Origin: Hyphochytrium catenoides
Lineage: Eukaryota; Sar; Hyphochytriomycetes; Hyphochytriales; Hyphochytriaceae
Length of the DNA stretch: 19,444 nucleotides
Reading direction: 5' to 3'
NCBI GenBank assembly: GCA_900088475.1
Contig: FLMG01004300.1
Coordinates: forward strand, 9,073-28,516
Positions 1 through 9,899 of this stretch are shown piece after piece. Made by a program: the position numbers and the translations under genes. A model generated the notes under the pieces. That model was not told the DNA's origin. It did not search any database and saw only the letters and a program-made list of their open reading frames with translations. The stretch's first letter is position 1; each line of letters starts with the position of its first letter.

Positions 1-1
1 T

Positions 2-373
2 GCCCGCAGAGCTCGTTCGCCGCTGGCTGATACCTTAACAGAGGATGGCCCTTCGTCCTGGGACATGCTGGGAACAAACCTAAGTGTGAAGAAGGGAGGC
101 GGGCTTTTTGACACTGAGAGTGGCCGACTTCTATTGATGGACAACAAGGACTTTAACACGCTTGGCATGGCAGTAGATGATCTGGTGGACGCCTTTGTCC
201 AGACTGTCCTGGCGGTTATTGCGATAGACAGGATGGCACAGTTTCTAGCTCCAAATGGAATCTTTGACATCTCTATGTTTCGCTCAGTGAACAATGATCC
301 GGCGCTGCTCGAAGAGATAAATCTGGACGGAGTTGCGGAGGCAAGAAGGAAGCAGAGCGAAAATCTCTGTTAA
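2..373 (+). CDS. 3' end of a gene cut by the left edge; possible four-jointed/FAM20-like C-terminus
   Basis: The frame is open from base 2 to the TAA at 371-373, giving 123 residues of a C-terminus. The upstream part lies outside the window, and bases 7-9 (CAG) could be a splice acceptor. No signal or membrane segment is visible in this part. The order of features is TNL, then a GG pair, then RLLLMDN, then a helical stretch FVQTVLAVIAIDRMAQFL, then ISMFRSVNNDPALLEEI. This order resembles, from memory only, the end of four-jointed box kinases (TNL..GG..LVFLDN..LLQSV..). If correct, it would be a Golgi-type secretory-pathway kinase fragment. That coding is real is fairly safe, from the long open frame and balanced amino-acid use. 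The family call is a weak inference, and the catalytic residues are not in view. Confidence 0.55.
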   Translation, partial: ARRARSPLADTLTEDGPSSWDMLGTNLSVKKGGGLFDTESGRLLLMDNKDFNTLGMAVDDLVDAFVQTVLAVIAIDRMAQFLAPNGIFDISMFRSVNNDPALLEEINLDGVAEARRKQSENLC

Positions 374-1179
374 GAGTTTTGGAAGAGAGAGTATCTCTCT
401 GCCTCTGTGCGCGCCACCTCTTCACCTCGTGCTTCATTGGTTCCTCTTCTTGGTTCCCCCTATCTCTCTTCCTCCTCTTATGACCATTATTCGCTTGTTA
501 TGACGTCTCCTATCTCTGTGTCCTATCCCCTTGGTCTGCGCTGCTCAAGCTCTAACTAGCTATCGGGGTGCGCGTTCATTGAAGCTCGGGTGAGAGACTA
601 GAACGATTGTCTGGTCTATTCATTAGCTATTTTTAAATCTGTAGCCCTAGCTCTACCGAGGGGCCAAGTTACTCTAACCCGTAAGACAGACCGTCTGGTC
701 TATTCCTCCTTTCTTTGCTCGTGTGGCAATGTCAGGATTCCTCTTTTGCTCTGGTTTATCCACCTGTCCATCAAGAGAGGAAGGAGTCTATTCTCTGTGA
801 TAGCAGCTATTTGGTCGCGACAACAACCTCTTGTAAAGCCGCTTGTTCACCCAAAGAAGGAGCAAGGGCTGCCACAACGTAGACCCGACTGGCTCACCAA
901 ACGCGAGAACGAGATGCCATAACAAAACGTTTGCTCTATCTAGAAGCTTTCTCCGGGGTTAAGACAGCTTGCAGCTCTCTCCCTCTTATTAGCGGGAAAA
1001 AAAAAAGCCTAAGGGTTTCGGGAAGGAAGGCTGTGAAGTGATTGGAGGAGACAGCGTAGCTCTTAGCATTTACCAGATGTAAAGACCAAGCTCTCAAGAC
1101 AAATCTTGTCCTAGACATGCCCTGGCCCCACCATCAAATCACTGCGGGACCATCTGTGTCCCACGCCGTTAGCTAGCAG
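374..1179. other. Non-coding stretch
   Basis: This is probably the 3' UTR of the preceding gene followed by intergenic DNA. The early part is CT-rich on the + strand. A 13-bp direct repeat (GTCTGGTCTATTC) occurs at 609-621 and 693-705. I see no convincing gene. A 60-codon minus-strand frame at 936-1118 has no recognisable features. Confidence 0.5.
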
Positions 1180-1582
1180 CTCTTCTGGTCATGCCGTTCA
1201 ACCGGTCCATACGTCCTGGACGAGAAATTACGTCCCTTTTCGAAGTAACAAGAATAAGTGGGACCGTCAAAAGGGAGCTGTCGTGGCCCAGGGTTATGGT
1301 AAGCTTACACCAAGCTTCTTCGACTTCAGTGGAGCTGGAGAAAATGCTTCAGAGTTTCGTCTCAAAGCTACTTTCCTTAGACTAAGAAATGACAAGGTTC
1401 AGATGATTGATGAGTCGCCACGCATAACGATCCTTCCTAATCAAAGGTCCGTATGTGCACTGCAGAGATGCAGAGATGGCCTGAGGAGTGGAGGCTGGAG
1501 CTGCTGCTCTACTTTGTTGAATGGTCGTAGAGGGAGGCGAAGAAAGAAGATCTCAAATGAAGATTTTATCGAAGATTCATGA
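1180..1582 (+). CDS. Possible exon or decayed gene fragment, unknown product
   Basis: A frame is open from 1115 to the TGA at 1580-1582. A possible acceptor (CTAGCAG) ends at 1179. The translation looks protein-like in its first two thirds, for example GKLTPSFFDFSGAGENASEF and KVQMIDESPRITILPN, then becomes Cys/Arg-rich and less convincing. A plausible donor (AAAG|GTCCGT) lies near 1446, so the real exon may stop there. There is no good start codon in the frame, so it would be an internal or terminal exon. I do not recognise a family. It could also be a pseudogene fragment. Confidence 0.28.
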
Positions 1583-1740
1583 AGATTCTCTGTGGATTTT
1601 GTTTTCTGTTCTCTGTGCCACTCAGAGCCGCGCCAGCCTTGTAATTCTGTGCAAGTTGCAAGTACAAGTACTGATACTCGTACCGTTATTACAAGTATTG
1701 CTGGGAATTGGATATAACTCTCTGCAGAGAAAGAAAGAGG

Positions 1741-1745
1741 AAAAA
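1741..1745 (-). terminator. Pol III T-run terminator of tRNA-Cys
   Basis: Five A on the + strand (TTTTT on the minus strand) begin 3 nt after the tRNA 3' end. This is the usual Pol III stop. Confidence 0.75.
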
Positions 1746-1747
1746 GA

Positions 1748-1819
1748 AGCAGCCAACCGGATTTGAACCAGTGACCTATTGAGCTGCAATCAATTGCTCT
1801 ACCACTGAGCTATGGCTGC
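1748..1819 (-). tRNA. tRNA-Cys (anticodon GCA)
   Basis: Read on the minus strand, this folds into a standard cloverleaf of 72 nt. The acceptor stem GCAGCCA/TGGCTGC is a perfect 7 bp and the D stem is GCTC/GAGC. The anticodon stem ATTGA/TCAAT is perfect, and its loop TTGCAGC gives anticodon GCA. The T stem ACTGG/CCGGT contains one wobble pair, with loop TTCAAAT. The discriminator base 73 is U, the identity base of cysteine tRNAs. There is no intron, and CCA is not encoded. The A box (D arm) and B box (T arm, GGTTCAAAT) serve as the internal Pol III promoter. Confidence 0.95.
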
Positions 1820-2245
1820 TGACATGCTATTTGGACCCGAAAGACTAGTTTATAGACGTTAGATCCTCGTTTTTTGTTCGACAATAGCGCGGAGAAATTG
1901 CGAACGAAAGGGCATGAGCAGCGAATTTCGGGTTTTGCTGAAATCTCGGACTGCATAATGAAGGCGCAATAAAATTCGAATTTCCTATCAGATCAATCTA
2001 CAGAGCTTTTGTCTTCGTTGGACAGAGTTTTAGAGAGACGTGTCGCGTCTTCATGATAAGCTGATCGATTCTGGTGGAAGAAAGTCGGGCTTCCCAGAGC
2101 CCTACGAGGGGCGATGATGGTACTTTGTCTACGCATTCTTCTTCTGATGCTGTTGCGTCTAAGTTACTAGTGAACTGCGTTTATTCTTGAGCGTCCAACT
2201 ATTCGTGAGATCCCAGCTCGTGAACTGCGTCGGAACTGCTTTGTA
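1820..2245. other. Intergenic and probable 5' region of the FN3 gene
   Basis: I find no gene here. A 10-bp direct repeat (TGAACTGCGT) occurs at 2171-2180 and 2221-2230, just ahead of the ATG at 2246. It may be part of the promoter or 5' UTR. No clear TATA box is visible. Confidence 0.4.
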
Positions 2246-5200
2246 ATGTCAGATCCAACACCAGCGGTACCGGAAGCTCAGCCTGCTGAGGGTGATTCTG
2301 GAAAGTCTAAGATTGGTGATATAGAGGGAGAGAAAGGACCTGAGGAGGATCAGCTCCAGGTCAAGCCCCGGGACCGGGACTTTTACTCCCTAGTTGTGAC
2401 TGTCACAGACATTAGAGAACTGCCTGTTCTCTCAGAGGTCATACAAAAGCAAGGCGATGAGCTGCATGCTGCGCTATGTGATAAGAACTTTGGTGCACAC
2501 CTCAAGGTGCAATGCAGGAGGTGGGCTTGTTTACACTGTCTCTTGTGCTTCCATGCAGCGCTCATCTTATTTACCAAGAGTTGCCCTTAATCACGCTCCT
2601 CGCTCGCACCACAGGCTCTCGAATCCCACCGTCGTGGAGTTCATTACGACTATTGAGGAATTACAGCGAAAAGCGCCACGGGAGAGCGTCTTCTTCCTCT
2701 TTCTAATGGTAAGAAGAGCTTATACTGTGAAGAAGGGGTCATACGTGAAGTGATAGGCAATAGGAGAAGAAGTACTGGATAAGTTGGCACGACCAAGAGA
2801 GTCGAGTGCGTGGTTGAAGACGGAGCGATGTAGCAAAGAATGATGGTGAGTCAGAGAAGAGAGATGTAGGGAGAGAGTGCAAGCCCAAATGAGGGAGAAT
2901 ATGGTGCATACAACTCACGGCCTTCGTCTTCTTCTCGCTCATTCCAAGACCTTAGGAGTGGAAGTGACGAAAGGTACCACCAGAAGAGAAGCTTTGTTTC
3001 CGTATACCGTCATCGGTTCTGCTTCGACGTGCCTCCTCCCCACTAGAACTTGAACCCTTCCTCCATTTGCTAGCTGTTTCTGAAAAGATTAAACTGCACC
3101 TGCTCATTCCTTGAATGGAGTATTTTTCGAGTTGTTTGAGAGCCTCTCTCGCTCTTCTTGCCTTGAACATGGTTCACCAGGGTCAAACAAGGGTTCTTAT
3201 CTTCTGTGCTCCGACTCTTCCCTCGCTACGACGGAGGAGCTCATGGCGAGTGCGATAAAGAAGGATAAGCTCTCCCGGCTTCTACACGGTATGGGGGAGA
3301 GTCTTTAACCTTCTCTTTCTCCCTTATTTCTTGTCATGCCAAGCTTCTGAGCATCGTCCTTAGATACTCGCTCCCAATGTACTTGCTGTCTGTTCGTTGG
3401 TAGCTCTCATGTGCTGCTTGGCAGATCCCTTACGGTACTTTCAGCATTTGGTGGTTGAGGCTACCTCCCGTCTGATTGAGGCTACCTCCCGTCTTACACG
3501 AGGTTGCTTTACTTTTAGGCATAAGGTCCAAGGATAAGGTATTAGCTCTGGATCTCTGGCCAGATAACAAAATACTTCGAAGTAGTGCTGGACGGATCAC
3601 TCACTTGCGTCCAGCTGTAGAAGCAAACTTTCTTCAATCGCTCTACGAGCAAACGTCTGCCCTTAGAAAGAAGGATATTGAGAGTGCACAATTCCAAGAG
3701 CTTGTTAACCTGGTCGAAGGACCAGCTGGAACAGCAGGACCCAAAGATGTAGAAGGAAAGAGGAGGAGTCCCTCAAAGAAAGGAGGGAAAATGAGCATCA
3801 TGGACCAGGCGATGGTACAAGCGGAAGAGGTCGCTGCAGAAAAGGCTCTGGAGGCTGCTGTCGAAGTGAAGAAGCCCTCGACCCTTCGTGTTCTTTTCTC
3901 TCGGTCAAGGGAACAGGAGCCATCTTATGCGGATCCAGGAGTGAACCATCTTCACATCATTGGCGCCTGCGCTGGGGATCAGGTGGAGGTATGGACCCGT
4001 ACGGGCCCGGTCTCTGCCAAACATTATGATGAGCTCCCCTTAGGATGTTACACTTGTCTCCCCCTTAACTTGGTTACTTCTACTCCGCCCAAGAGATTCA
4101 CTGCTGCCCTTTTATGCTTTCCTACCCTTGGTTCATAGGGACGTGGTTGCTTACTCTGTTCTATGGTCTGTGACATTTCGTCAGGTCTCCCTTACCACCG
4201 ACAAAAAGAACCTCTTCTTAAGTTACTTGATTCATGGAATAAGAGGCCTCGCCAGCTTCGATTGGAGAAAGTTCCATACCAGCTCTCCATCATCTCTTAA
4301 AACGCTTCTAGGAGAAGGACCTCCGCCCTGTCTCCACGAGTTTGTGCGCTCCAAATGGCTGGCTTATTATCTTCAACAAGAAATGCGCCTTGCGGGCGAG
4401 AGAGTAGAGAGAGCGGAGAAGGAAATAAAAGAGAATAGAGAACGAGTTATAAACTCTGTCCCTTTGGTGGGAGAGAAGCCTGTCCACAGCCAGACCGTCC
4501 AGCTAGTGGGTTTCGTACCCGGCTATGACATCGCGGTGTGCAAAACTCCACGTAAGCGGCCGATTATACTCATATACTCATACTTCACTGCGTCTTTGCT
4601 CAGCTCGTCCTAGTCGTCACTTTTCTGAGATAGTTTTGTGCAGTGAACAGTTATTCACGTTCCACATCCATTGGTCTGTTAACCTTTCTTCTCCTCTTCT
4701 TCCTCAACTTCGTTTCGTACTCTCGTCCACTCTATCCCCAACATTTCTCAATAGGAGTGCTCTCTCCGCCTCCAAAGGCCCCAGAAGTGAGAGGATTTAT
4801 CCCACGCGGACTCTCTCTAATCTGGAGAGTGGACACATCGGCCTTCCAACCTCTGGCTCCTGGAATAGTTGCATTTGAGATACAGAGGAAGGTAAATTGG
4901 CTCTTTCTACGGTTTCTCCTTGCTATGATCTGCCCGAAGCAAAGCTGTCTGTCTATCTTTACGCATTTTTCTGTCTTGTCAGCCCTCGTTCTCAGTTTTT
5001 CTCTAAGGCTTCACTACCCGCATCATCCATTAATGTATCCCAACTCTATTCAGGCTGAGAATAGCAGAATGGGATGGGAGCACGCGGGTCTTGCCCTTCG
5101 ACTGAATGAGATGAGCCATCTGATCCCCGAAGCTCCTGACGGAGAGAAGCGTGAAGTAATTCTCACGGACCCATCTCTCTCCGTCTCAATGGGAGCATCC

Positions 5201-6551
5201 GAAGGAGCACCTACGCTGACTTCTCAACAGATAATGACATTCCGGCACACAATCGCTGGCCTTGTACCCGATGTTCAATACCGGTCTTCTTCTCCTCTTT
5301 CTCAAGTCTCCTAGTCCATGCCACATCACATCACCTGGGAATCCTTCCATCTCTGCTTGCACTATTTGTTCGCTGATGTCTACTGACAGTCTCGCCTAGG
5401 TCCTTCTTTTCTTCCTTGCCCCACTGTTTAATAGAAAATGCCCCTAAATGCCTGGTGTTTGATGTCACTGCCTGACTGTTCTCCTCGTTCAGATACCGAG
5501 TCCGGGCGCTAAGTGGAGGAGGATGGGGCGATTTGTCCCCTCCCTCAGGACTTGTAAGGACATTACGAGCTGGAGATAAAGAGAAGAAACTCAGCCACTT
5601 TCCTCCCCAAAAAAGAGAAGCGGATGATAACTTGGGGTCACTAGTGCTGGCCTTATCGAAAAATCACTTTGACAGAGCTGCTCAGCTGAAGCACTTTGGC
5701 CGACTGTCTTGGATTTTGGCGGAAAGCGGAGGTAGGATGGCAGTATAGTTTTTCTTCCTCTTTGCTCTTCTTCCTCAATAGAATATCCGTCCGATCACCC
5801 TCTTTTGTCTCTCTGGATATTCTTTCCATCAAATCCCATAGGTATCTCTCTTGTTTGGCGCACTTTCTCCTCGTGCCTTGATCTCCCGAAATCTGCCCGC
5901 TAATGCTCGACACATGCTCTCTCTCTCTTTGGATTGTGGATAACATAAGTATGACCTATTTTTTTTTTGCTCCATATGGCGCAGAGGAAGGTTTGCCGGG
6001 ATACGGAAATCATGCAATTTTGTCCAGTGAGATGGCTAGCACTCTCCTAGAGAGAGGACACGAGGCAAGGAGACGGTTCTCCTTGGACCCTCTCCTGGCG
6101 GAGAGAGTCAGCGTTGCCCTGGCTCTTTGCGCCCTCAAAGGTTTGAAGCCTCACTCTTCGATTTGTTTGCTTGTGCTCTTGTCGTCTCTTAATCTTACTT
6201 CTTTGTGTGGGAAGTGCATTTCTGTCTACACCTGGTGTCCTAGCGGATTGGGGCTGCCATACTTGTTCATTCTTTCTCTCTCTTGTCCCTCTCTTTATCT
6301 GTCTGTGTCTCTCTTTCTCTTCACAAACGGTTCGTCTTCGTCTTCCCTCCGTCACTTCGGAAGGGTATTCTCTTACGATAGACCATCTACGTTCTCATCT
6401 CACTGCTTTCCTTGTCTCTGCCATAGTCCCAGTGCTGAGAGAGAGAGTTACAAAGCTTATTAAGGAGGCACAAGATGCATTTCCTGCCCAACTCCATCCA
6501 GAGCTCCACATCGCTACCCAGAGGGCTCTTGACAGATTGTCGCAGCCATAG
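2246..6551 (+). CDS. Eleven-exon gene for a fibronectin type III domain protein (about 804 aa)
   Basis: My exon model is 2246-2506, 2559-2708, 2949-2973, 3181-3288, 3519-4072, 4185-4551, 4755-4891, 5054-5283, 5493-5731, 5985-6140 and 6364-6551. All junctions keep phase and the total is 805 codons including TAG. Introns are GT-AG and run from 52 nt to about 250 nt. The least certain parts are the 25-nt exon 3 and the exon 5/6 junction (donor TTG|GTTACT). Exons 1 and 7-11 are the firmest. The N-terminus (1-45) is acidic and Pro/Glu-rich. Basic linker and Ala/Glu helical segments lie near 260-300 and 426-456. Residues about 490-633 match a fibronectin type III fold: PPPKAPEVRG, then LSLIWRV, then FEIQRK, then YRYRVRALSGGGWGDLSPPS. 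The tail is helical. There is no signal peptide or membrane span, so it is probably cytoplasmic. The function is unknown. Confidence 0.75.
3455..3494 (+). repeat. 21-bp tandem duplication inside intron 4 of the FN3 gene
   Basis: The unit beginning TTGAGGCTACCTCCCGTCT occurs twice in tandem (3455-3475 and 3476-3494). It ends about 24 nt before the acceptor at 3518. This is a recent small duplication in the intron. Confidence 0.85.
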
Positions 6552-7238
6552 AGCTATTGACATACTCCTAGATTAGATAGAGGGCCAGACATCTTGTCAT
6601 AGCTATAGAGAGAGACATCACTTAACAAGAGAGAGAGAGAGAATTGTGGAGGGAGGAGGCTACTGGAACACACGGCTATCATAGAAAGGGATTAATCCTC
6701 TTTATAGGGTTACGTCCCACGTTATAGGGTTATGTACTGTCGTCTAACAAGTGCAGCAGGATACAACGATCTTCTTCTTAGCGAAGCAGCAGAGAAGAGA
6801 CAGCAAAGCAGTAAGGTCAACCAACGAAAGGAATGAAGGCGGGAAGGGAAAGACACGAACTCTTTCTCAGGAAGAGAGATTCCCGGATTGGAAATTGAAA
6901 TGAGAGTGTGGCATCACACTCTGGTGCTCCTATCAAGGAAACAGGAGAGAGAAGAAAGAGACAGCAGGCGGCGAGAGAGGAAAGGATGCCAGCTCTTGGC
7001 TTTCTTTCCTTCTTCAACGAGTGGGAGATGCCGCCGGTCTCCTCTTCCTATCCTCAACGCAGAAGGAGGTCGTCAAGGATTCTAAGGTATATAATGAAGG
7101 GAACAAGACGCATGTAAAGGATAGGAAGACACTGCCCAGTGGAAGCGAGGCAGCACGCACAGTGACGTAAATATGAAGCAGGAGAATCACACCGAGAGAA
7201 AGGGAAGACAGGAGCGATTAAGGTCTTCTCCCATTCCC
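6552..7238. other. Non-coding gap between convergent genes
   Basis: The FN3 gene and the minus-strand AN1 gene converge on this gap, so it should hold both 3' UTRs. A short direct repeat TTATAGGGTTA lies at 6701-6711 and 6722-6732. A GA run lies at about 6629-6642. No gene is seen; frames at 6817-7117 are purine-rich noise. Confidence 0.5.
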
Positions 7239-8156
7239 TTAGCAGATCTTTGCAACCTTCGCAGCTCTAACCACGGGGTTCTGCTCTGCAAGCTTTCTCT
7301 TGTTGCTCAACTTGTAGTCAAACGTGCACTTGTGCGACTCTGCCATTCGGTGCGATGTGCAGAAGGTGTAACCGCACCGGCAGGTGACTGCCGCTAAGGG
7401 GACCTTCTTGCTGCATTCCCAGCATTTTCTTCTGTTCTTCTGGACTGGCTTGGCCTCCTCTACCGGAGCGGGAGCAGGCGAGATAGAGACTGAGGGAGAG
7501 GAGAGAGATACTAGAGGAGAGAGAGGGGCAACAGCTGCCTCTGCAATTCGTCTGTTGAAGACGGCGGCAGACGATGGAGACCGAGAGAGACGAGAAAAGT
7601 CGATGAATCTGCCTGTTCTACCGTCCAGGTTCTCAAAGACATTCATCAGCTGCTTCTCTCTTACGCCAAGCATGTGTGCAAGGGAGCTGAAGACGACGGT
7701 ATCGTCATTGAGCTGCTCATCGTACTCGCCGTCCTCTTCTTCATCATCGTAGTCCGAGAAAGAGTCTTCATCTTCCGAGTCTCCATTTGACATTGCACTG
7801 TAGGTACTGACAATCTTTGCAATCACAGCAAGCTTGTACCGCTGTTCAGGAGTCAAGGTTATTGTCTGTCGTCTGGAAAGCTCTGGAACTGATGGCACGA
7901 AGGCCTCTGTCCCTATCGAGCTTGGTAAGCCGCCGTCTGTGCTGCTACTACTATTCCTATTGATCGGGCTATTGCTGCTTCGGCCAGATGGAGACTCAGC
8001 TGAGAGACCCAAAGGTGCTACTGAGGTGTTAATGGCGGGAGGGGCCACGCGGGCGCCATCACACTCGCACTTGCCGCTAGTGGCGCTGCTGGACACAGCT
8101 TCTGGCTGAGGAACAGAGGCCAGAGGCTCCTTGCCGATGTCGTTGTTATTGTTCAT
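7239..8156 (-). CDS. AN1-type zinc finger protein (305 aa, intronless)
   Basis: A single open frame runs from the ATG at 8156 to the TAA at 7239-7241. The C-terminal residues 245-277 hold a complete AN1 finger, C-x2-C-x10-C-x-C-x4-C-x2-H-x5-H-x-C, starting CWECSKK and ending HKC. This finger binds two zinc ions and is typical of stress-associated and ubiquitin/proteasome-linked proteins (ZFAND family). Here it is followed by a basic tail (KLSNKRKLAEQ...) that could be a nuclear signal. There is no A20 finger. The N-terminal 95 residues are Ser/Pro/Asn-rich and probably disordered. Residues 101-120 look helical, and 126-152 are very acidic (EDEDSFSDYDDEEEDGEYDE). The finger is certain; the exact role is not. 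The upstream stretch 8157-8479 is non-coding and presumably holds its promoter. Confidence 0.9.
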   Translation of the reverse strand: MNNNNDIGKEPLASVPQPEAVSSSATSGKCECDGARVAPPAINTSVAPLGLSAESPSGRSSNSPINRNSSSSTDGGLPSSIGTEAFVPSVPELSRRQTITLTPEQRYKLAVIAKIVSTYSAMSNGDSEDEDSFSDYDDEEEDGEYDEQLNDDTVVFSSLAHMLGVREKQLMNVFENLDGRTGRFIDFSRLSRSPSSAAVFNRRIAEAAVAPLSPLVSLSSPSVSISPAPAPVEEAKPVQKNRRKCWECSKKVPLAAVTCRCGYTFCTSHRMAESHKCTFDYKLSNKRKLAEQNPVVRAAKVAKIC

Positions 8157-8479
8157 GGCTGTGTGAGAGTCTATGAGGTTTATCCACGCCAGAGGGAGAG
8201 AGATGAGAAGGAAGCAAGCGGAAGAGAAAGGAAGGATCTATACGCTATAGAGGCGTGCTCTAATCCGCGGCTTTGGCGGCACCTGGACGCGGCAGAGACG
8301 GAAGAAAGGAGACTGATGAGCGTCAGGTGAGGGCTCTTAAGACGCGGATGTGCCGGCGAAAGTGCTACTGAGTGTAGAACGTAGCGCGTGACGCTGGGTA
8401 AAAGAACGGAAAGCTTCCACGGAACAAAAGCAATGAGGAAAAAAGAGTGAAGAGAGACCTTGTGTTGCTTGGAGAGCGA

Positions 8480-9059
8480 GCGGTCGAGTGAGGGTAAGAG
8501 AAGACGACGGAGATGCTCGTTCCGCTTGTCTCTCTCTTCGTTCTGCGCTCCCAGGACCCAATCCTCTCTCTTCCTCTCTCCTCTCTCGTGTGCAGTACAG
8601 GAGGGACGGAAAAGTGGGAAGCGTGCTGACTTCCAAAAGCGGTCTCTCTCAGAGAGAGAGAGAGAGAGAGAGAGAGGAGGTAACTTTGGGGACGTCACAG
8701 TCTTAGTTGGGTCTCAGTCTGTCTAACGTTGGCACTTGCACGTGGAGAGGAATATTATCCTCTTTCGGAAAGACGAAAAGAAGAGAGATCGAGAGGACAG
8801 AACGTCGCCGTCGGTTTATTTGGCTCACTTCTTTCTTCGCGCCGTGGCTTCTACAGGCAGAACAGGGCGGAACCTCCAGAGGGAAGACACAGAGAAGCGA
8901 AGAAAGAGTAACAGAAAAGAAGGAAAGACCAGGAAGGCAAAAGGGGAGCAGAGAGAGAGAGAGAGAGAGGACAAGAACGAGAGAGCCTTTTATGGGCTTG
9001 TGTATGGGTGCATCTGTACAGTTCTAAGTGGACGCAAGCTGAAAAAGAAACAGTGGGAG

Positions 9060-9117
<58 letters not shown>

Positions 9118-9860
9118 TCTTGGTCACACCCTGTCTCTCTCTCTCTTCTATTTTCCTGAGATGGAGATGATAACCACCTCCACAATGGGACCAAGCTCAT
9201 CCTATACATACGCCTATAACCTCTCTCTTTTACTAGCTAGAGTGTGAAGCCACCTGAACATAGACCGCCTGCAGCTTTTGTCCCTTGAGAAGGGAAAAGT
9301 GGGGCAAAAGTCGACCCTGTAACCCTCATCTTTAGCCTCTCCTCTCCCTTGACTCTGTCTCGCCCATCCTCTACTCTGTCTCTCAAATGCAAGGTATTCA
9401 TTATTGATAACTGGCACCTTGGACAGAGTAAAAGGTATCTAGTGGGCCTCGTACTCTCTCAGCACACCTGCTCACCTTTTTACATTTTTCCTTTCATCAC
9501 ATTCTGTCTTTGGCTCTCCCAAACTCTGTCTCTTAGTCTGTCCAATGTAAAAGCCCTATTTCTCATATCTTTTCCCCAAGGTTCTCCATCTCTCCCTTTT
9601 ATCGTCCTCTCGCAGAAGTGTCACAACGGTCCAGACAGAGGCTTTGCATGTGATGTCTCCCTCCTATCTCTCTCTCGCTGACCCCTCACGAGTGTGACCA
9701 ACAGGGAGGAAGTCCAAGCGGCATACGTTTGGGTCGCTCCTTCTTTTGGCATCCAGAATAGCTCGGTAGGGTGGTTCTAATTGCGGCTTATTATCAGGAA
9801 TGATAGGACGATAGCGGCAAAAGCAAAAGTTTTAGTTGCAGCGGCTCTTTCTCTCTTTCT

Positions 9861-9899
<39 letters not shown>

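Noticed and set aside
6701-6732. Telomere-like TATAGGGTTA repeated twice
   Set aside because: Only two imperfect copies 21 bp apart; not a telomere array.
8736-9170. Long + and minus frames of Arg-Glu or Leu-Ser repeats around the GA/CT runs
   Set aside because: They are the direct result of dinucleotide runs, which are open in several frames; no domain or start context supports them.
9349-9681. 110-codon + strand frame (MTL...)
   Set aside because: Leu/Ser/Phe-rich composition from CT-rich DNA, no family features, and it would start at a weak alternative codon.
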